Below are positions 36,254 to 45,324 of a stretch of DNA of 64,000 nucleotides, piece by piece. The notes beneath the pieces are model-generated. The model was not told where the DNA came from and searched no databases. It saw nothing but the letters and a program-made list of their open reading frames with translations. Location: the NCBI RefSeq assembly GCF_001482405.1, contig NZ_LPXO01000016.1, forward strand, positions 21,351 to 85,350. Direction: 5' to 3'. The position numbers and the translations under genes were made by a program. The DNA is from Pseudoponticoccus marisrubri. Its GTDB lineage: Bacteria > Pseudomonadota > Alphaproteobacteria > Rhodobacterales > Rhodobacteraceae. Numbering within the stretch: the stretch's first letter is position 1; each line of letters starts with the position of its first letter.

Positions 36254-36735
36254 CACGCCGCCTCCTGCCGCATCTCGGCCGCCGCATCCATCACCGCGCG
36301 CACGATCTTGTCATAACCGGTGCAGCGGCACAGGTTGCCCGCCAGGCCATAGCGCACCTCTTCCTCGGTCGGGTCGGGGTTCTGCACCAGCAGCGCCTTG
36401 GCCGCGACCAGCAGGCCCGGGGTGCAGAAGCCACATTGCAGCGCGGCATGTTCGATGAACTTGCGCTGCAGCGGGTGCAGCCCGTCGGCATCGGCCATGC
36501 CCTCGATCGTGTCGACGCGCCGGCCCTCGGCCTCGACGCCCAGCACGAGGCAGGAACAGACCAGCCGGTCGTCCAGCGTGACCGAGCAGGCGCCGCAATC
36601 GCCGGTGCCGCAGCCCTCCTTCGAGCCGGTCAGGCCCAGGTGGTCGCGCAGGCAGTCCAGCAGCGTCTCGCGCGGATCGGCGAGGAATTCGACCGGGTCG
36701 CCGTTCACCGTGGTGGTTACGTGGATCTTGCTCAT
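36253..36735 (-). CDS. Xanthine dehydrogenase family, (2Fe-2S) subunit
   Basis: The 160 aa iron-sulfur subunit of the molybdenum hydroxylase. The N-terminal plant-type cluster is in GCGTGDCGACSV, with a further Cys in VCSCLV. The C-terminal cluster is in QCGFCTPG and NLCRCTGY. All eight cysteines expected are present. The start ATG at 36735 overlaps the stop of the FAD subunit (ATGA). Confidence 0.94.
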   Translation of the reverse strand: MSKIHVTTTVNGDPVEFLADPRETLLDCLRDHLGLTGSKEGCGTGDCGACSVTLDDRLVCSCLVLGVEAEGRRVDTIEGMADADGLHPLQRKFIEHAALQCGFCTPGLLVAAKALLVQNPDPTEEEVRYGLAGNLCRCTGYDKIVRAVMDAAAEMRQEAA

Positions 36736-37598
36736 GCCGTGTCTCCTTTCGCGCGCCCGTAGGCGATCAGCGCCGCGCGCCGGGCCAGAACGCCGGCCAC
36801 CTCGGTGCGGAACGCGACCGTGCCGCGCTTGTCGTCGATGGGGGAACAGGCGGCGCGGGCGGCCGCGTCCAGCGCCTGCAGCGCCGCCTCGTCCAGCGTG
36901 GTGCCGATGATCGCCTCGGCCGCCTCGGGCACCAGCCGGATCACCGGCGCCACCGCGCCCAGCGCAACCTGCGCCTCGGCCACCGTGTCGCCCGACAGGC
37001 GCAGGTTCACCGCGCAGCCGACCACGGCGATGTCCATTTCGGTGCGCGGGATGAAGCGCAGGTAGGCGTCGCCGCCATGTGCGCCCCGCGGCGGCAGCAG
37101 GATGGCCGAGATCACCTCGCCTGCCTGCAGCGAGGTCTTGCCCGGCCCGGCCGGGATCTCGGCCACGGGCGCCGTGCGCGTGCCCTCGGGGCCGGTGATC
37201 TCGACCGTGGCGCCCGCGGCAACGAGCCCGGGCACGGAATCGGCGGCCGGAGAGCCGTTGCACAGGTTGCCCGTCAGCGTCGCGCGGCCCTGGATCTGGA
37301 CCGAGCCGACAAGGTCCATCCCCTCGACCACGCCGGGCCACTCGGCGCGCAGCGCGTCATGCGCGCTCAGAGCCGCACCGGGCACGGCCACGCCGATGCG
37401 CCAGCCGCCCTCATCGGTGCGGGTGATGTCGCCCACGCCGGGGATCTTCTTGAGGTCGATCAGGTCGTCGGGCTGGACCATGCCGGCCCGCATCTGGACC
37501 AGCACGTCGGTGCCGCCAGCCAAAAAGCGGGTGAGGCCCTGCGCCTGCGCCGCCAGCCTGGCCGCGTCCTCGAATGAGCTTGGTGTGTGATACCGCAT
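36732..37598 (-). CDS. Xanthine dehydrogenase family, FAD-binding subunit M
   Basis: The 288 aa medium subunit, which takes electrons from the iron-sulfur clusters to FAD. The FAD-binding motif is FLAGGTDVLVQMRAG near residue 25, and TLTGNLCNGSPAADSVPGL is the second FAD motif. The order is FAD, 2Fe-2S, molybdenum subunit, as in the CO dehydrogenase/4-hydroxybenzoyl-CoA reductase layout. It lies 97 bp after the RidA gene, close enough for the same operon. Confidence 0.93.
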   Translation of the reverse strand: MRYHTPSSFEDAARLAAQAQGLTRFLAGGTDVLVQMRAGMVQPDDLIDLKKIPGVGDITRTDEGGWRIGVAVPGAALSAHDALRAEWPGVVEGMDLVGSVQIQGRATLTGNLCNGSPAADSVPGLVAAGATVEITGPEGTRTAPVAEIPAGPGKTSLQAGEVISAILLPPRGAHGGDAYLRFIPRTEMDIAVVGCAVNLRLSGDTVAEAQVALGAVAPVIRLVPEAAEAIIGTTLDEAALQALDAAARAACSPIDDKRGTVAFRTEVAGVLARRAALIAYGRAKGDTA

Positions 37599-37694
37599 GT
37601 CCCCTCCCCTGCTGACCCGGTGCTGAAGGCGCGCCGATCGCGCTGCGCCTGCTGATGTTTTCTACCTGTCGCGGGGCAAAGACAAGAGGCAGGC

Positions 37695-38045
37695 TCAGCC
37701 GCGCGCCGCCACGGCAATCACCTCGACGCGGTACTCGGGCGTGGCCAGCTTCGCCTCGCCGCAGGCGCGGGTGGGGGCGTGGCCCTCGGGCACCCAGGCG
37801 TCCCAGACCGCGTTCATCTCGGCGAAATCGGCCATGTCGGCCAGCCAGATCGTCACCTGCAACAGCTTCGTCCGGTCGCTGCCGGCCTCGGCCAGCAGGG
37901 CATCCAGCTTGGCCAGGCAATCCTCGGTCTGCTGCGTGACGCTGGCCCCGGGGCTGCCGACCTGCCCGGCAAGGTAGACGGTGTCGCCATGGATGACGAT
38001 CTGGCTCATGCGGGCGCCGGTCTGGTGGCGGGTGATCTGTGTCAT
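37695..38045 (-). CDS. RidA family enamine/imine deaminase
   Basis: A 116 aa protein of the RidA/YjgF family. It has the pattern GDTVYLAGQVG, QQTEDCLAKLDALLAEAGSD with KLLQVTIWLADM, and APTRACGEAKLATPEYRVEV, in which the Arg corresponds to the catalytic arginine that stabilises the imine. The start at 38045 has GGAG 5 nt upstream. RidA proteins hydrolyse reactive enamines and imines. Here it follows a flavin amine oxidase-like gene, which would release such an imine. Confidence 0.9.
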   Translation of the reverse strand: MTQITRHQTGARMSQIVIHGDTVYLAGQVGSPGASVTQQTEDCLAKLDALLAEAGSDRTKLLQVTIWLADMADFAEMNAVWDAWVPEGHAPTRACGEAKLATPEYRVEVIAVAARG

Positions 38046-38085
38046 GGTCTCTCCTGTTGCGTGTCGTGTGGGATTGGGTCGCGCA

Positions 38086-39186
38086 TCACGCCGCAAAGCG
38101 CGCGGGGTCGAGCGCGGCGACCACCTGCGGCGCCAGCGCCGGGGTCGCGCCGGTCACCAGCGCCTCGGTCAGCGCCGCCATGGCGGGCGCCGTCTGCACG
38201 CCATAACCGCCCTGCCCGGCCAGCCAGCAGAACCCCTCGGCCTGCGCGTCGAAGCCGGCCACCAGAGTGCGGTCGGGCGCGAAGGTCCGCAGCCCCGCCC
38301 AGCTGGTTTCGACCCGGGTGACGGGCACGGTGACGGCCTGTTCGTAGCGGTCCAGCCCCTCGGCCAGCACCATGTCATCGGCCCAAGCGTCGTGCGGCTC
38401 GACCGGGTCCTCGTCGGCGGGGCTGACCATCAGCTTGCCCGCATCGGGCTTGGCATACCACGTCTCCGAGACCGAGCCGAAGAGCGGCCACTGCGCCAGC
38501 GCGCGATCCCCGGGCGCAGGCAGCAGCGCGGCCGAGCGGCGCATCGGCGTCAGCGGGATTGGCTGCGCCCCGGCCAGCACGCCCACCTGGCTCGCCCAGG
38601 CCCCGGCGGCATTGACCACCAGCGGCGCCTCGAAGTCCCGCCCGCCGGCCGTGATCCGCCAGACACCGGTCGAGCGTTCCATCGCCTCGACCCGGGCGCC
38701 GGTCTCGACCCGGCCGCCTTGGCGGCGCAGCCGGCGCATGTAGCCGCCCAGCATGCGGTCCACGTCGATATCCTGCGCATCCCATTCGATGATCGCGGCG
38801 GCCAGCCGCTCGGGGCGCAGGATGGGGACCAGCTCGGCCGCCTGCGCCGGGCTGAGCCGTTCCAGCCCGGTCGCCCCCTCGGCATAGGCCTCGAGCGCGG
38901 GCAGTTCCTCCTCGGCAGCCAGCAGCATCTCGCCCCGGGGCGAGAGCAGCCCGCCATCGAACCCCTCGCCCGGATCCTCCAGCACGGGCGCCGCGGCAGC
39001 GTTCAGCGCGCGCAGCGTGGCGTTGCCATAGTTGCGGATGAAGATCGCGGCCGAGCGCGCGGTGGAATGCGTGCCGGGCCGGTCCTCGGCCTCGAGCACC
39101 AGCACGTCCATATGCGCGGCGAGGTGGGCCGCGGCGCTGATCCCGGCAATGCCGCCGCCGATGACGATGACATCCGCCCGGGTCAT
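38086..39186 (-). CDS. FAD-dependent D-amino acid dehydrogenase-like oxidoreductase (DAO family)
   Basis: A 366 aa flavoprotein. The Rossmann motif VIVIGGGIAGISAAAHLA is at the N-terminus, followed by the HSTARSAAIFIRNYGN segment typical of D-arginine dehydrogenase-like enzymes. RTLVAGFDAQAEGFCWLAGQGGYG is the C-terminal FAD region. It probably oxidises an amine or D-amino acid to an imine, which the RidA next to it could hydrolyse. It overlaps the upstream amidohydrolase gene by 4 nt (ATGA). The substrate is not known. Confidence 0.87.
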   Translation of the reverse strand: MTRADVIVIGGGIAGISAAAHLAAHMDVLVLEAEDRPGTHSTARSAAIFIRNYGNATLRALNAAAAPVLEDPGEGFDGGLLSPRGEMLLAAEEELPALEAYAEGATGLERLSPAQAAELVPILRPERLAAAIIEWDAQDIDVDRMLGGYMRRLRRQGGRVETGARVEAMERSTGVWRITAGGRDFEAPLVVNAAGAWASQVGVLAGAQPIPLTPMRRSAALLPAPGDRALAQWPLFGSVSETWYAKPDAGKLMVSPADEDPVEPHDAWADDMVLAEGLDRYEQAVTVPVTRVETSWAGLRTFAPDRTLVAGFDAQAEGFCWLAGQGGYGVQTAPAMAALTEALVTGATPALAPQVVAALDPARFAA

Positions 39187-40208
39187 GCCGCCTCCTGAAA
39201 GCCGGTCAGCACGCGGGTCAGGTTGGCGCCCAGCGTGTCCGAGATATAGCCCCCCTCCTGCACGAAGAGCGTGGGCAGGCCCAGCGCGGCGATCGCGGCG
39301 CCGATCCGGGCAAAGCCCTGCTGCGTGACGGCCAGCCCCTGGAACGGGTCGTCGATCGAGGCGTCGAGCCCCAGCGCCACTACCAGCACATCCGTGCCGA
39401 AGGCGCCGATGCGGCGCAGCGCCACCTCCAGCGTCTCCATGTAGGCGTCGTCGCCCGTGCCGCGCGGCAGGGGCAGGTTGAGGTTGCAGCCCAGCCCACG
39501 GTCCTGCCCGCGCTCCTGCGCATGGCCCCAGAAGAACGGGTAGAACCGTGCCGGATCGGCATGGATCGACACGGTCAGCACGTCGTCGCGGTCATAGAAC
39601 ATGCCCTGCGTGCCATTGCCGTGATGCACGTCCACGTCGAGGATCGCGGGCCGCAGGCCCTTTGCGCGCAGCCGTTCGGCGGCGATGCCGGAATTGTTGA
39701 GAAAGCAGAAGCCGCCGGCCAGATCGGCAAAGGCGTGGTGGCCCGGCGGGCGCGACAGCACATAGGCCGCGCGCGTCCCACCCGCGAGCAGGTCTGCCCC
39801 GGCCACGGCGCTCTGCGCCGACCAGTAGGCGGCCTCCCACGTGCCCTCGGCGATGGGACAGGCCGTGTCGGCCTGGTGATAGCCCGCCTGCCCGACGGCG
39901 GATTTCGGATAGCTGTCGCCGCGGTTCGCCGGGTGGATGTTGGGGATCACCTCGGCCCCCGCCCCGTCGATCCGGCGCCAGCGGGTGTAGATCGTCTGCA
40001 AAAAGGCCAGGTATTCGGGCGTGTGCACCGCCGCGATCGGGCCCATCCCGGCATCGGCCGGCGCGTCGAAGCGGCAGCCCGCCGCCTCGGCCGCGCCTTG
40101 CAGCACCTCGATGCGGCGCGGCTGCTCGGGGTTGGGTTGCGCCGCGCCATTGGCCATGAAGTGCTGCGGGTCGTGGCGCCACTGGCGGGCGTCGAAGAAG
40201 GCTTTCAT
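39183..40208 (-). CDS. Histone deacetylase-like amidohydrolase (acetylpolyamine amidohydrolase type)
   Basis: A 341 aa zinc hydrolase of the HDAC/AphA superfamily. The catalytic His pair is in RPPGHHAF, the zinc ligands are in LDVDVHHGNGTQG and GLDASIDDPFQG, and the catalytic Tyr is in QEGGYIS. The N-terminus (MKAFFDARQWRHDPQHFM) is typical of bacterial acetylpolyamine deacetylases. I chose the ATG at 40208. It would remove acetyl groups from an acetylated amine. It overlaps the preceding acetyltransferase gene by 4 nt. Confidence 0.9.
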   Translation of the reverse strand: MKAFFDARQWRHDPQHFMANGAAQPNPEQPRRIEVLQGAAEAAGCRFDAPADAGMGPIAAVHTPEYLAFLQTIYTRWRRIDGAGAEVIPNIHPANRGDSYPKSAVGQAGYHQADTACPIAEGTWEAAYWSAQSAVAGADLLAGGTRAAYVLSRPPGHHAFADLAGGFCFLNNSGIAAERLRAKGLRPAILDVDVHHGNGTQGMFYDRDDVLTVSIHADPARFYPFFWGHAQERGQDRGLGCNLNLPLPRGTGDDAYMETLEVALRRIGAFGTDVLVVALGLDASIDDPFQGLAVTQQGFARIGAAIAALGLPTLFVQEGGYISDTLGANLTRVLTGFQEAA

Positions 40209-40681
40209 GTCGTTCCTTTCAGGGCCGCGCATCCGGCCTCGTCCAAGATCATGTCGGTGGCGCCGCGGGCCGCGGCAAAACCCAGCCGGTCGTAGAAGCG
40301 GCGCGCCGCGGGCGTGCGGTCATAGACCTGCAGCCGCAGGTAGACCGCGCCCCAGGCCTTGGCGGCATCGGCGAAGGCCGCGCCCAGCAGGCGCCGGCCC
40401 AGCCCCGTGCCGCGCGCCTCGGGCGCGACCCAGAGGTCGGAGACATAGAGCCCCGCGCCGCCCCGCAGCGTCGAGAAGGCCGGCGAGTAAAGCGCCAGCC
40501 CCGCCAGCGCCCCCTCGCCCGCGATCTGCGCGCGGAAGGCCGGGGTCGAGCCCCAGCCGGCCCGGGCCAGCGTCGCGGCGTCCACCCGGTAGGCATCGCC
40601 CAGATCGACCGCCAGCCGCCGCAGCCCCTCCTGCAACGCCGCCGCGTCCGCCTCTTGCGCGATACGGATCGTGCTGTCCAT
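40205..40681 (-). CDS. GNAT family N-acetyltransferase
   Basis: A 158 aa acetyltransferase. The acetyl-CoA binding motif A is VSDLWVAPEARGTGLGRRLLGAAF, seen in two parts, and the C-terminal YDRTPAARRFYDRLGFA is typical of motif B. It is coupled on both sides, overlapping the BKACE stop by 1 nt and the amidohydrolase start by 4 nt. An acetyltransferase beside a deacetylase suggests that acetylation protects or directs an intermediate, or that the two act on different amino groups. Confidence 0.88.
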   Translation of the reverse strand: MDSTIRIAQEADAAALQEGLRRLAVDLGDAYRVDAATLARAGWGSTPAFRAQIAGEGALAGLALYSPAFSTLRGGAGLYVSDLWVAPEARGTGLGRRLLGAAFADAAKAWGAVYLRLQVYDRTPAARRFYDRLGFAAARGATDMILDEAGCAALKGTT

Positions 40682-41607
40682 CAGATCGCCGTCCTGTCTG
40701 CCCCTTTCAGGCCCAGCATCGCGCGCGCCTCGTCGGGGGTGGCGACAGTGCGGCCCAGCTCCTCGACGATGCGGCGGATCTTGGCGACCTGCTCGGCATT
40801 GGAGCGCGCCAGCGTGCCGCGCGCGATGGTCAGGCTGTCCTCCAGCCCGACGCGCACATGCCCGCCCAGCGTCGCCGCCATGGTGGTCAGCGGCACCTGG
40901 TGACGCCCGGCGGCCAGCACCGAGAAGGCGTAATTCTCGCCGAACAGCCGGTCGGCCATGCGCTTCATGTGCATCAGGTTCTCAGGGTCGGCCCCGATGC
41001 CGCCCAGCACGCCAAGGACGAACTGGATGAAGAGCGGCCCCTCGACCAGCCCGCGATCCACGAAATGGCGCAGCATGTAGAGATGGCCGACCTCGTAGCA
41101 CTCGAACTCGAAGCGCGCGCCGCGGTCCTGCCCCATCTCGGTCAGCACGCGGGCGATGTCGCGCGGGGTGTTCTTGAAGACGAGGTCGTCCGAGCCTTCG
41201 AGGAAGGGCCTTTCCCAGTCGTGTTTCCAGTCGGTGATCCGCGCGGCGGCCGGGTAGAGCGCGAAATTCATCGTGCCCATGTTCAGGCTGCACATCTCGG
41301 GCTCGGCACGCTTGGGCGCGGCCAGACGCTCCTCAAGCGACATGACCGCGCTGCCGCCGGTGGTCAGGTTCAGCACCGCGCCGGTGGCCTGTTTCAGCCG
41401 CGGCAGGTAGGCCATGTAGTGCTCGGGCGCGGCCGAGGGGCGGCCATCGGCGGGATCGCGCGCGTGCAGGTGCAGGATCGCCGCGCCGGCCTCGGCGGCC
41501 GCCAGCGCCTGCTCGGCGATCTGGTCGGGCGTGACCGGCAGGTAGGGCGACATGGAGGGCGTGTGGATCGAGCCGGTGACCGCGCAGGTGATGACAATGG
41601 GCGACAT
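40681..41607 (-). CDS. BKACE family (DUF849) beta-keto acid cleavage enzyme
   Basis: A 308 aa zinc enzyme of the 3-keto-5-aminohexanoate cleavage family. It has the zinc-binding HLHARDPADGRP near residue 47, the N-terminal ITCAVTGSIHTPSMSPYLPVTP, and ILNLTTGGS-type and CSLNMGTMNF regions. Members cleave a beta-keto acid with acetyl-CoA to give acetoacetate and a CoA ester. Many substrates are known, so only the reaction type can be stated. It follows the aminotransferase gene by 4 nt. Confidence 0.92.
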   Translation of the reverse strand: MSPIVITCAVTGSIHTPSMSPYLPVTPDQIAEQALAAAEAGAAILHLHARDPADGRPSAAPEHYMAYLPRLKQATGAVLNLTTGGSAVMSLEERLAAPKRAEPEMCSLNMGTMNFALYPAAARITDWKHDWERPFLEGSDDLVFKNTPRDIARVLTEMGQDRGARFEFECYEVGHLYMLRHFVDRGLVEGPLFIQFVLGVLGGIGADPENLMHMKRMADRLFGENYAFSVLAAGRHQVPLTTMAATLGGHVRVGLEDSLTIARGTLARSNAEQVAKIRRIVEELGRTVATPDEARAMLGLKGADRTAI

Positions 41608-41611
41608 CTTC

Positions 41612-42946
41612 TCACGCCCCTTCCAGCGCGGGCATGTCCGCCATGAAACCCGCCAGCGCGCTCTCCAGCCCGGTCATGATCTCGTCCAGATGCGCCTCGG
41701 TCGCGACCAGCGGCGGGCAGACCAGCACGTGATCGCCCGCCACGCCGTCGCGGGTGCGCCGCGAATAGACGATCAACCCCACCTCATAGGCGCGGTCGAC
41801 GATCGCCTGGTGGGCGTTGAACGCGGGCGGCAGCGGTGCCCTGGTCTCGCGGTCGGCCATCAGCTCGAAGGCGGTCAGCAGGCCCTTGCCGCGCACGTCG
41901 CCGATGATCTCGAAGCGCGCCATCAGCGCGCGCAGCCGGTTCATCAGGGCCGCGCCCATGCGGGCGGCATTGTCGCACAGGCCCTCGCGCTCGATCACCT
42001 CGAGCACGCCCAGCCCCGCGGCGCAGGCCAGCGGGTTGCCGGCATAGGTGAAACCATGCGCGAAACCGCCCGCGTCCAGCACGGGCTCGACCAGCGTGGA
42101 ATCGGCCACCATGGCGCCCAGCGGCGCATAGCCCGAGCCCAGCCCCTTGGACATGACCACGATGTCGGGGCGGCAGGCCCAGTGATCGCTGCCCAGGAAG
42201 GCGCCGGTGCGCCCCGCCCCGGTCATCACCTCGTCCATGATGAGCAGCACGCCGTGGCGATCGCAGATGGCGCGCACCGCCTCCATGTAGCCTGCCGGCG
42301 GCACCAGCGCCCCGGTCGAGGCACCGCCCACCGGCTCCAGCAGGAAGGCCAGCACCGTGCCCGGCCCCTCCGCCAGGATCTGGGTCTCGAGCAGGTCGGC
42401 ATAGTGCTGCCCGGTGGCGGGGTCCTCGGGGTCCAGCCCGTCGAGATAGGCGCGCGGCGCGGCGACCTTGGGCATCTCGCGCATCATGGGCGAGAAGGGC
42501 TCGGTCAGCGGCGCATAGGAGGTGACGGCCAGCGCGCCCAGCGTGCAGCCGTGATAGGACGGCGCGCGGGTGATGACCTTCCACCGCGTGCCCTGCCCGG
42601 TGGCCAGCGCGTATTGCCGGGCCAGCTTGAGGCCACTTTCCACCGCTTCGGAGCCGCCCGAGACGAAGAACACGCGGTCCAGCCCAGCGGGCATCTTCCC
42701 GGCCAGCCGCGTGGCCAGCCGCTCGGCCGGTTCGGTCTCGAAATGCAGCCGGTAGCCGAAGGTCGACTTCTCCATCTGGCGCCGCATCGCGTCCAGCACC
42801 AGCGGGTGGGAATGGCCGATATTGCACACCATCGCGCCCGAGGAGCCGTCGAGATAGCGCTTGCCGTCTGTGTCCCACATGTATACGCCGCGCGCCTGGT
42901 CCAGCACGGGTTTGCGGCCGCGGCCCTGGTAGAAGAGGTTGCTCAT
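41612..42946 (-). CDS. Class III pyridoxal-phosphate aminotransferase
   Basis: A 444 aa transaminase. SGGSEAVESGLKLARQY marks the cofactor phosphate site, DEVMTGAGRTGAF holds the conserved Asp, and MSKGLGSGYAPLGA holds the PLP lysine. Class III enzymes act on omega-amino groups such as those of polyamines, beta-alanine or 4-aminobutyrate. I chose the ATG at 42946, with GGAGG 7 nt upstream. It overlaps the stop of the transporter ATPase gene by 4 nt, tying uptake to catabolism. Confidence 0.93.
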   Translation of the reverse strand: MSNLFYQGRGRKPVLDQARGVYMWDTDGKRYLDGSSGAMVCNIGHSHPLVLDAMRRQMEKSTFGYRLHFETEPAERLATRLAGKMPAGLDRVFFVSGGSEAVESGLKLARQYALATGQGTRWKVITRAPSYHGCTLGALAVTSYAPLTEPFSPMMREMPKVAAPRAYLDGLDPEDPATGQHYADLLETQILAEGPGTVLAFLLEPVGGASTGALVPPAGYMEAVRAICDRHGVLLIMDEVMTGAGRTGAFLGSDHWACRPDIVVMSKGLGSGYAPLGAMVADSTLVEPVLDAGGFAHGFTYAGNPLACAAGLGVLEVIEREGLCDNAARMGAALMNRLRALMARFEIIGDVRGKGLLTAFELMADRETRAPLPPAFNAHQAIVDRAYEVGLIVYSRRTRDGVAGDHVLVCPPLVATEAHLDEIMTGLESALAGFMADMPALEGA

Positions 42947-44028
42947 CGCGGTGCCTCCACCGGCAGGGCCGCGCAATCCTGCGGACGGAAGCCCGCCGTG
43001 ACCGCCGCGCCTTCCTCGAAGGGGCGTTCGTCGATCATGTTGATCGCCTGCAGCTGGGTGTCGCCCACGCGCAGGAAGTAGCGCACGGTCTGGCCTTGGT
43101 AATCCACCGTCTCGATGCGCGCCTCGGCCTGGACCTGGCCCTCGGCCGTGGTGCCGGGGGGCTGGATCAGCAGCTTCTCGGCGCGCAGCACCATCCGGGC
43201 GGGGCCCGGCGACACGCCGCCGGCCTTGGCCGCCGGCACGCCGAAGGCGCCGAAGAGCGGCGCCTCGAGCTGCGCGGTCCCGCCCGAGACATCGCGGCAG
43301 GTGGCGTCGAGGATGTTGGAGGCGCCCAGGAAATTGGCCACGAACTCGCTGGCGGGCGTGTTGTAGACCTCTTCGGGCGTGCCCATCTGCTCGACCCGGC
43401 CGGCGCTCATGACGACGATCTTGTCGGACATGGCCAGCGCCTCGGACTGGTCATGGGTGACGAAGACCGTGGTCACGCCGATCTTGTCCTGGATGCGCTT
43501 CAGCTCGACCCGCATGTCCTCGCGCAGGTTGGCGTCCAGCGCCGAGAGCGGTTCGTCCAGAAGCAGCACGTCGGGCTCGGTCACGATGGCCCGGGCCAGC
43601 GCGATGCGCTGCTGCTGCCCGCCCGACAGCGCCTTGGGATAGCGCTCGCCCACGTCGGGCAGCTGCACCAGCTCCAGCGCGGCGGCGACCTTGCCGGGAA
43701 TCTCGGATTTCGGCACGTCGCGGTAATGCAGCCCGAAAGCCACGTTCTGCGCCACGGTCTTGTGCGGGAACAGCGCGTAGTTCTGGAACACGATGCCGAG
43801 GTTGCGTTTGTGGATCGGCACCTCGTTCACGCGCCGCCCGCCGATCAGAATCTCGCCCTCTGTCGGGTCCAGCAGCCCGGCGATCATGCGCAGGTTGGTG
43901 GTCTTGCCGCAGCCCGAGGGGCCCAGCAGCGTGACGAAATGGCCCTCGGGGATCTCCAGATCCGTGGGATGCACGGCGGTGAAACTGCCGAAGCGCTTGA
44001 CGATGTTCTTGAGATGGACGGAGCTCAT
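42943..44028 (-). CDS. Polyamine-type ABC transporter ATP-binding protein (PotA-like)
   Basis: A 361 aa ATPase. Walker A is GPSGCGKTTNLRMIAG, the signature is ALSGGQQQRIALARAIV, Walker B is VLLLDEPLSALD, and the H-loop is FVTHDQSEAL. The C-terminal TOBE domain (about 270-355) is as in PotA. I chose the ATG at 44028 because the N-terminal MSSVHLKNIVKRFGSFTAV fits, while the longer open frame upstream crosses the intergenic hairpin. It powers the permeases at 45325-46985. Confidence 0.94.
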   Translation of the reverse strand: MSSVHLKNIVKRFGSFTAVHPTDLEIPEGHFVTLLGPSGCGKTTNLRMIAGLLDPTEGEILIGGRRVNEVPIHKRNLGIVFQNYALFPHKTVAQNVAFGLHYRDVPKSEIPGKVAAALELVQLPDVGERYPKALSGGQQQRIALARAIVTEPDVLLLDEPLSALDANLREDMRVELKRIQDKIGVTTVFVTHDQSEALAMSDKIVVMSAGRVEQMGTPEEVYNTPASEFVANFLGASNILDATCRDVSGGTAQLEAPLFGAFGVPAAKAGGVSPGPARMVLRAEKLLIQPPGTTAEGQVQAEARIETVDYQGQTVRYFLRVGDTQLQAINMIDERPFEEGAAVTAGFRPQDCAALPVEAPR

Positions 44029-44099
44029 CGGACGGTCCCGGCTGGCATGGACAAAGGGGGTGGAGGGGCGCGCCGCGGCACGCCCGCTCCGGGATGTCG

Positions 44100-44120
44100 G
44101 GGCCCCGCGACGCGGGGCCC
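44100..44120 (-). repeat. Intergenic hairpin after the binding-protein gene
   Basis: GGGCCCCGCG and CGCGGGGCCC flank a single A, a near-perfect 21-bp palindrome starting 18 nt after the solute-binding protein stop. Such hairpins often protect the mRNA of a binding protein and lower expression of the ATPase gene that follows. No T-run is present. Confidence 0.6.
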
Positions 44121-44137
44121 GCCCGGTGCAGCGGGGC

Positions 44138-45283
44138 TCAGTAGCCCTTCTGCACGCGGCCGAAGGTCTTGGACCAGTCCTGCTCGTTGCCGTTCCAGTA
44201 GGCCGGGTCGGCAAAGGTCAGCCCGTCCAGCGTGCCGCTGGGATCGAAGGCCGGCAGGGTCGGGATCTTGTCGCCCAGGTCCACCTTCTGCGGATCGAGC
44301 GCCGGCGGATAGTTCTGGCCCTCGGCCACGGCGATGGCGGTCTCGGGCGCCAGCATGAAGTTCAGCAGCTCCTCGCAGGCCTCCAGCGGCGAGCCCTTGA
44401 TGACGAACATGCATTCCTGCCAGCCGAAGCCGTTGGGCGGGTCCATGTAGCCGATGTCGTGGCCCTGCTCCTGCAGCGCGTAGATCCGGCCCGACCAGCC
44501 CTCGGTCACGTGGATCTCCTCCTCGGCCAGAAGGCTCATCAGCTCGGCCCCCGAGCCCCAGTATTTCAGCGCGAGGTCGCGATGCGCGCGCACCGCGTCC
44601 CAGGCCGCGTCCACGTCGGTGATGTTGTTGGGGTCCTGGTCGGTCTGCAGCGCGGCATACCACATGCGCGTGCGCCAGTCCGACCAGCCGGCGATCTTGC
44701 CCTTGTGGGCCTCGTCGATCAGGATGCGTGCGCCCTTCTCGGCCATTTCCTCGTCCGAGATGTGCTTGCGGTTGTAGGCCAGCCCGGTGGTGCCATAGTC
44801 ATAGGGCACGCAGGACAGCGAGCCGTCGGTCACGTCGCGGAACACGTCGACCAGCTTGGGGATCACGTTCTGCAGGTTGGGGATGTTGTCCTCGTTCAGC
44901 GTCGTGGTCAGGCCCAGCCCGTGATAGCGGGCATAGTCGAACACGCCCGACAGGTGCGCGATGTTGTACTCGCCCTCCTGGCTGGCCTTGACCCGGCTGA
45001 GGAACTCGTCGCCGCCGCCGAAGGTGCCGTCGACCACCTCGATCCCGGTCTTGGCGGTGAACGGGTCGAAGGCATTGGCGCGCAGCGCCTCGGACACGAC
45101 CCCGCCCCAGCCGTCGAAGCGCACCTGGCTGACGCTCTGGGCCAGAGCGCGATACGGCGTCACCAGGCCATAGGCCGCGCCGGCCGCGCCCAGCAGGCCC
45201 AGAAAGCTGCGCCGGTCGAGATCGCCGTTCATGTAGCGCGCGCGCAGGCGCTCGTACCGGGTCGTGTTGTCCATCTTTGTCAT
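44138..45283 (-). CDS. Polyamine-type ABC transporter substrate-binding protein
   Basis: A 381 aa periplasmic binding protein of the PotD/PotF type. The N-terminus has a twin-arginine signal (DRRSFLGLLGAAGAAYG), so it is probably exported folded by the Tat system. The mature part contains GGVVSEALRANAFDPFTAKTG and YDYGTTGLAYN, which fit the family. It lies between the permease and ATPase genes, with a hairpin after it. The ligand is probably a cationic amine. An acetylated polyamine would fit the deacetylase downstream. Confidence 0.92.
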   Translation of the reverse strand: MTKMDNTTRYERLRARYMNGDLDRRSFLGLLGAAGAAYGLVTPYRALAQSVSQVRFDGWGGVVSEALRANAFDPFTAKTGIEVVDGTFGGGDEFLSRVKASQEGEYNIAHLSGVFDYARYHGLGLTTTLNEDNIPNLQNVIPKLVDVFRDVTDGSLSCVPYDYGTTGLAYNRKHISDEEMAEKGARILIDEAHKGKIAGWSDWRTRMWYAALQTDQDPNNITDVDAAWDAVRAHRDLALKYWGSGAELMSLLAEEEIHVTEGWSGRIYALQEQGHDIGYMDPPNGFGWQECMFVIKGSPLEACEELLNFMLAPETAIAVAEGQNYPPALDPQKVDLGDKIPTLPAFDPSGTLDGLTFADPAYWNGNEQDWSKTFGRVQKGY

Positions 45284-45324
45284 CTGGTCACTCCTTGTCG
45301 GGTCGGTTGGGGGCGGAGCGGCTT

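Noticed and set aside
42943..44214. Longer start for the PotA-like gene
   Set aside because: The extension is Arg/Pro-rich and includes the intergenic hairpin. The normal PotA N-terminus begins at 44028.
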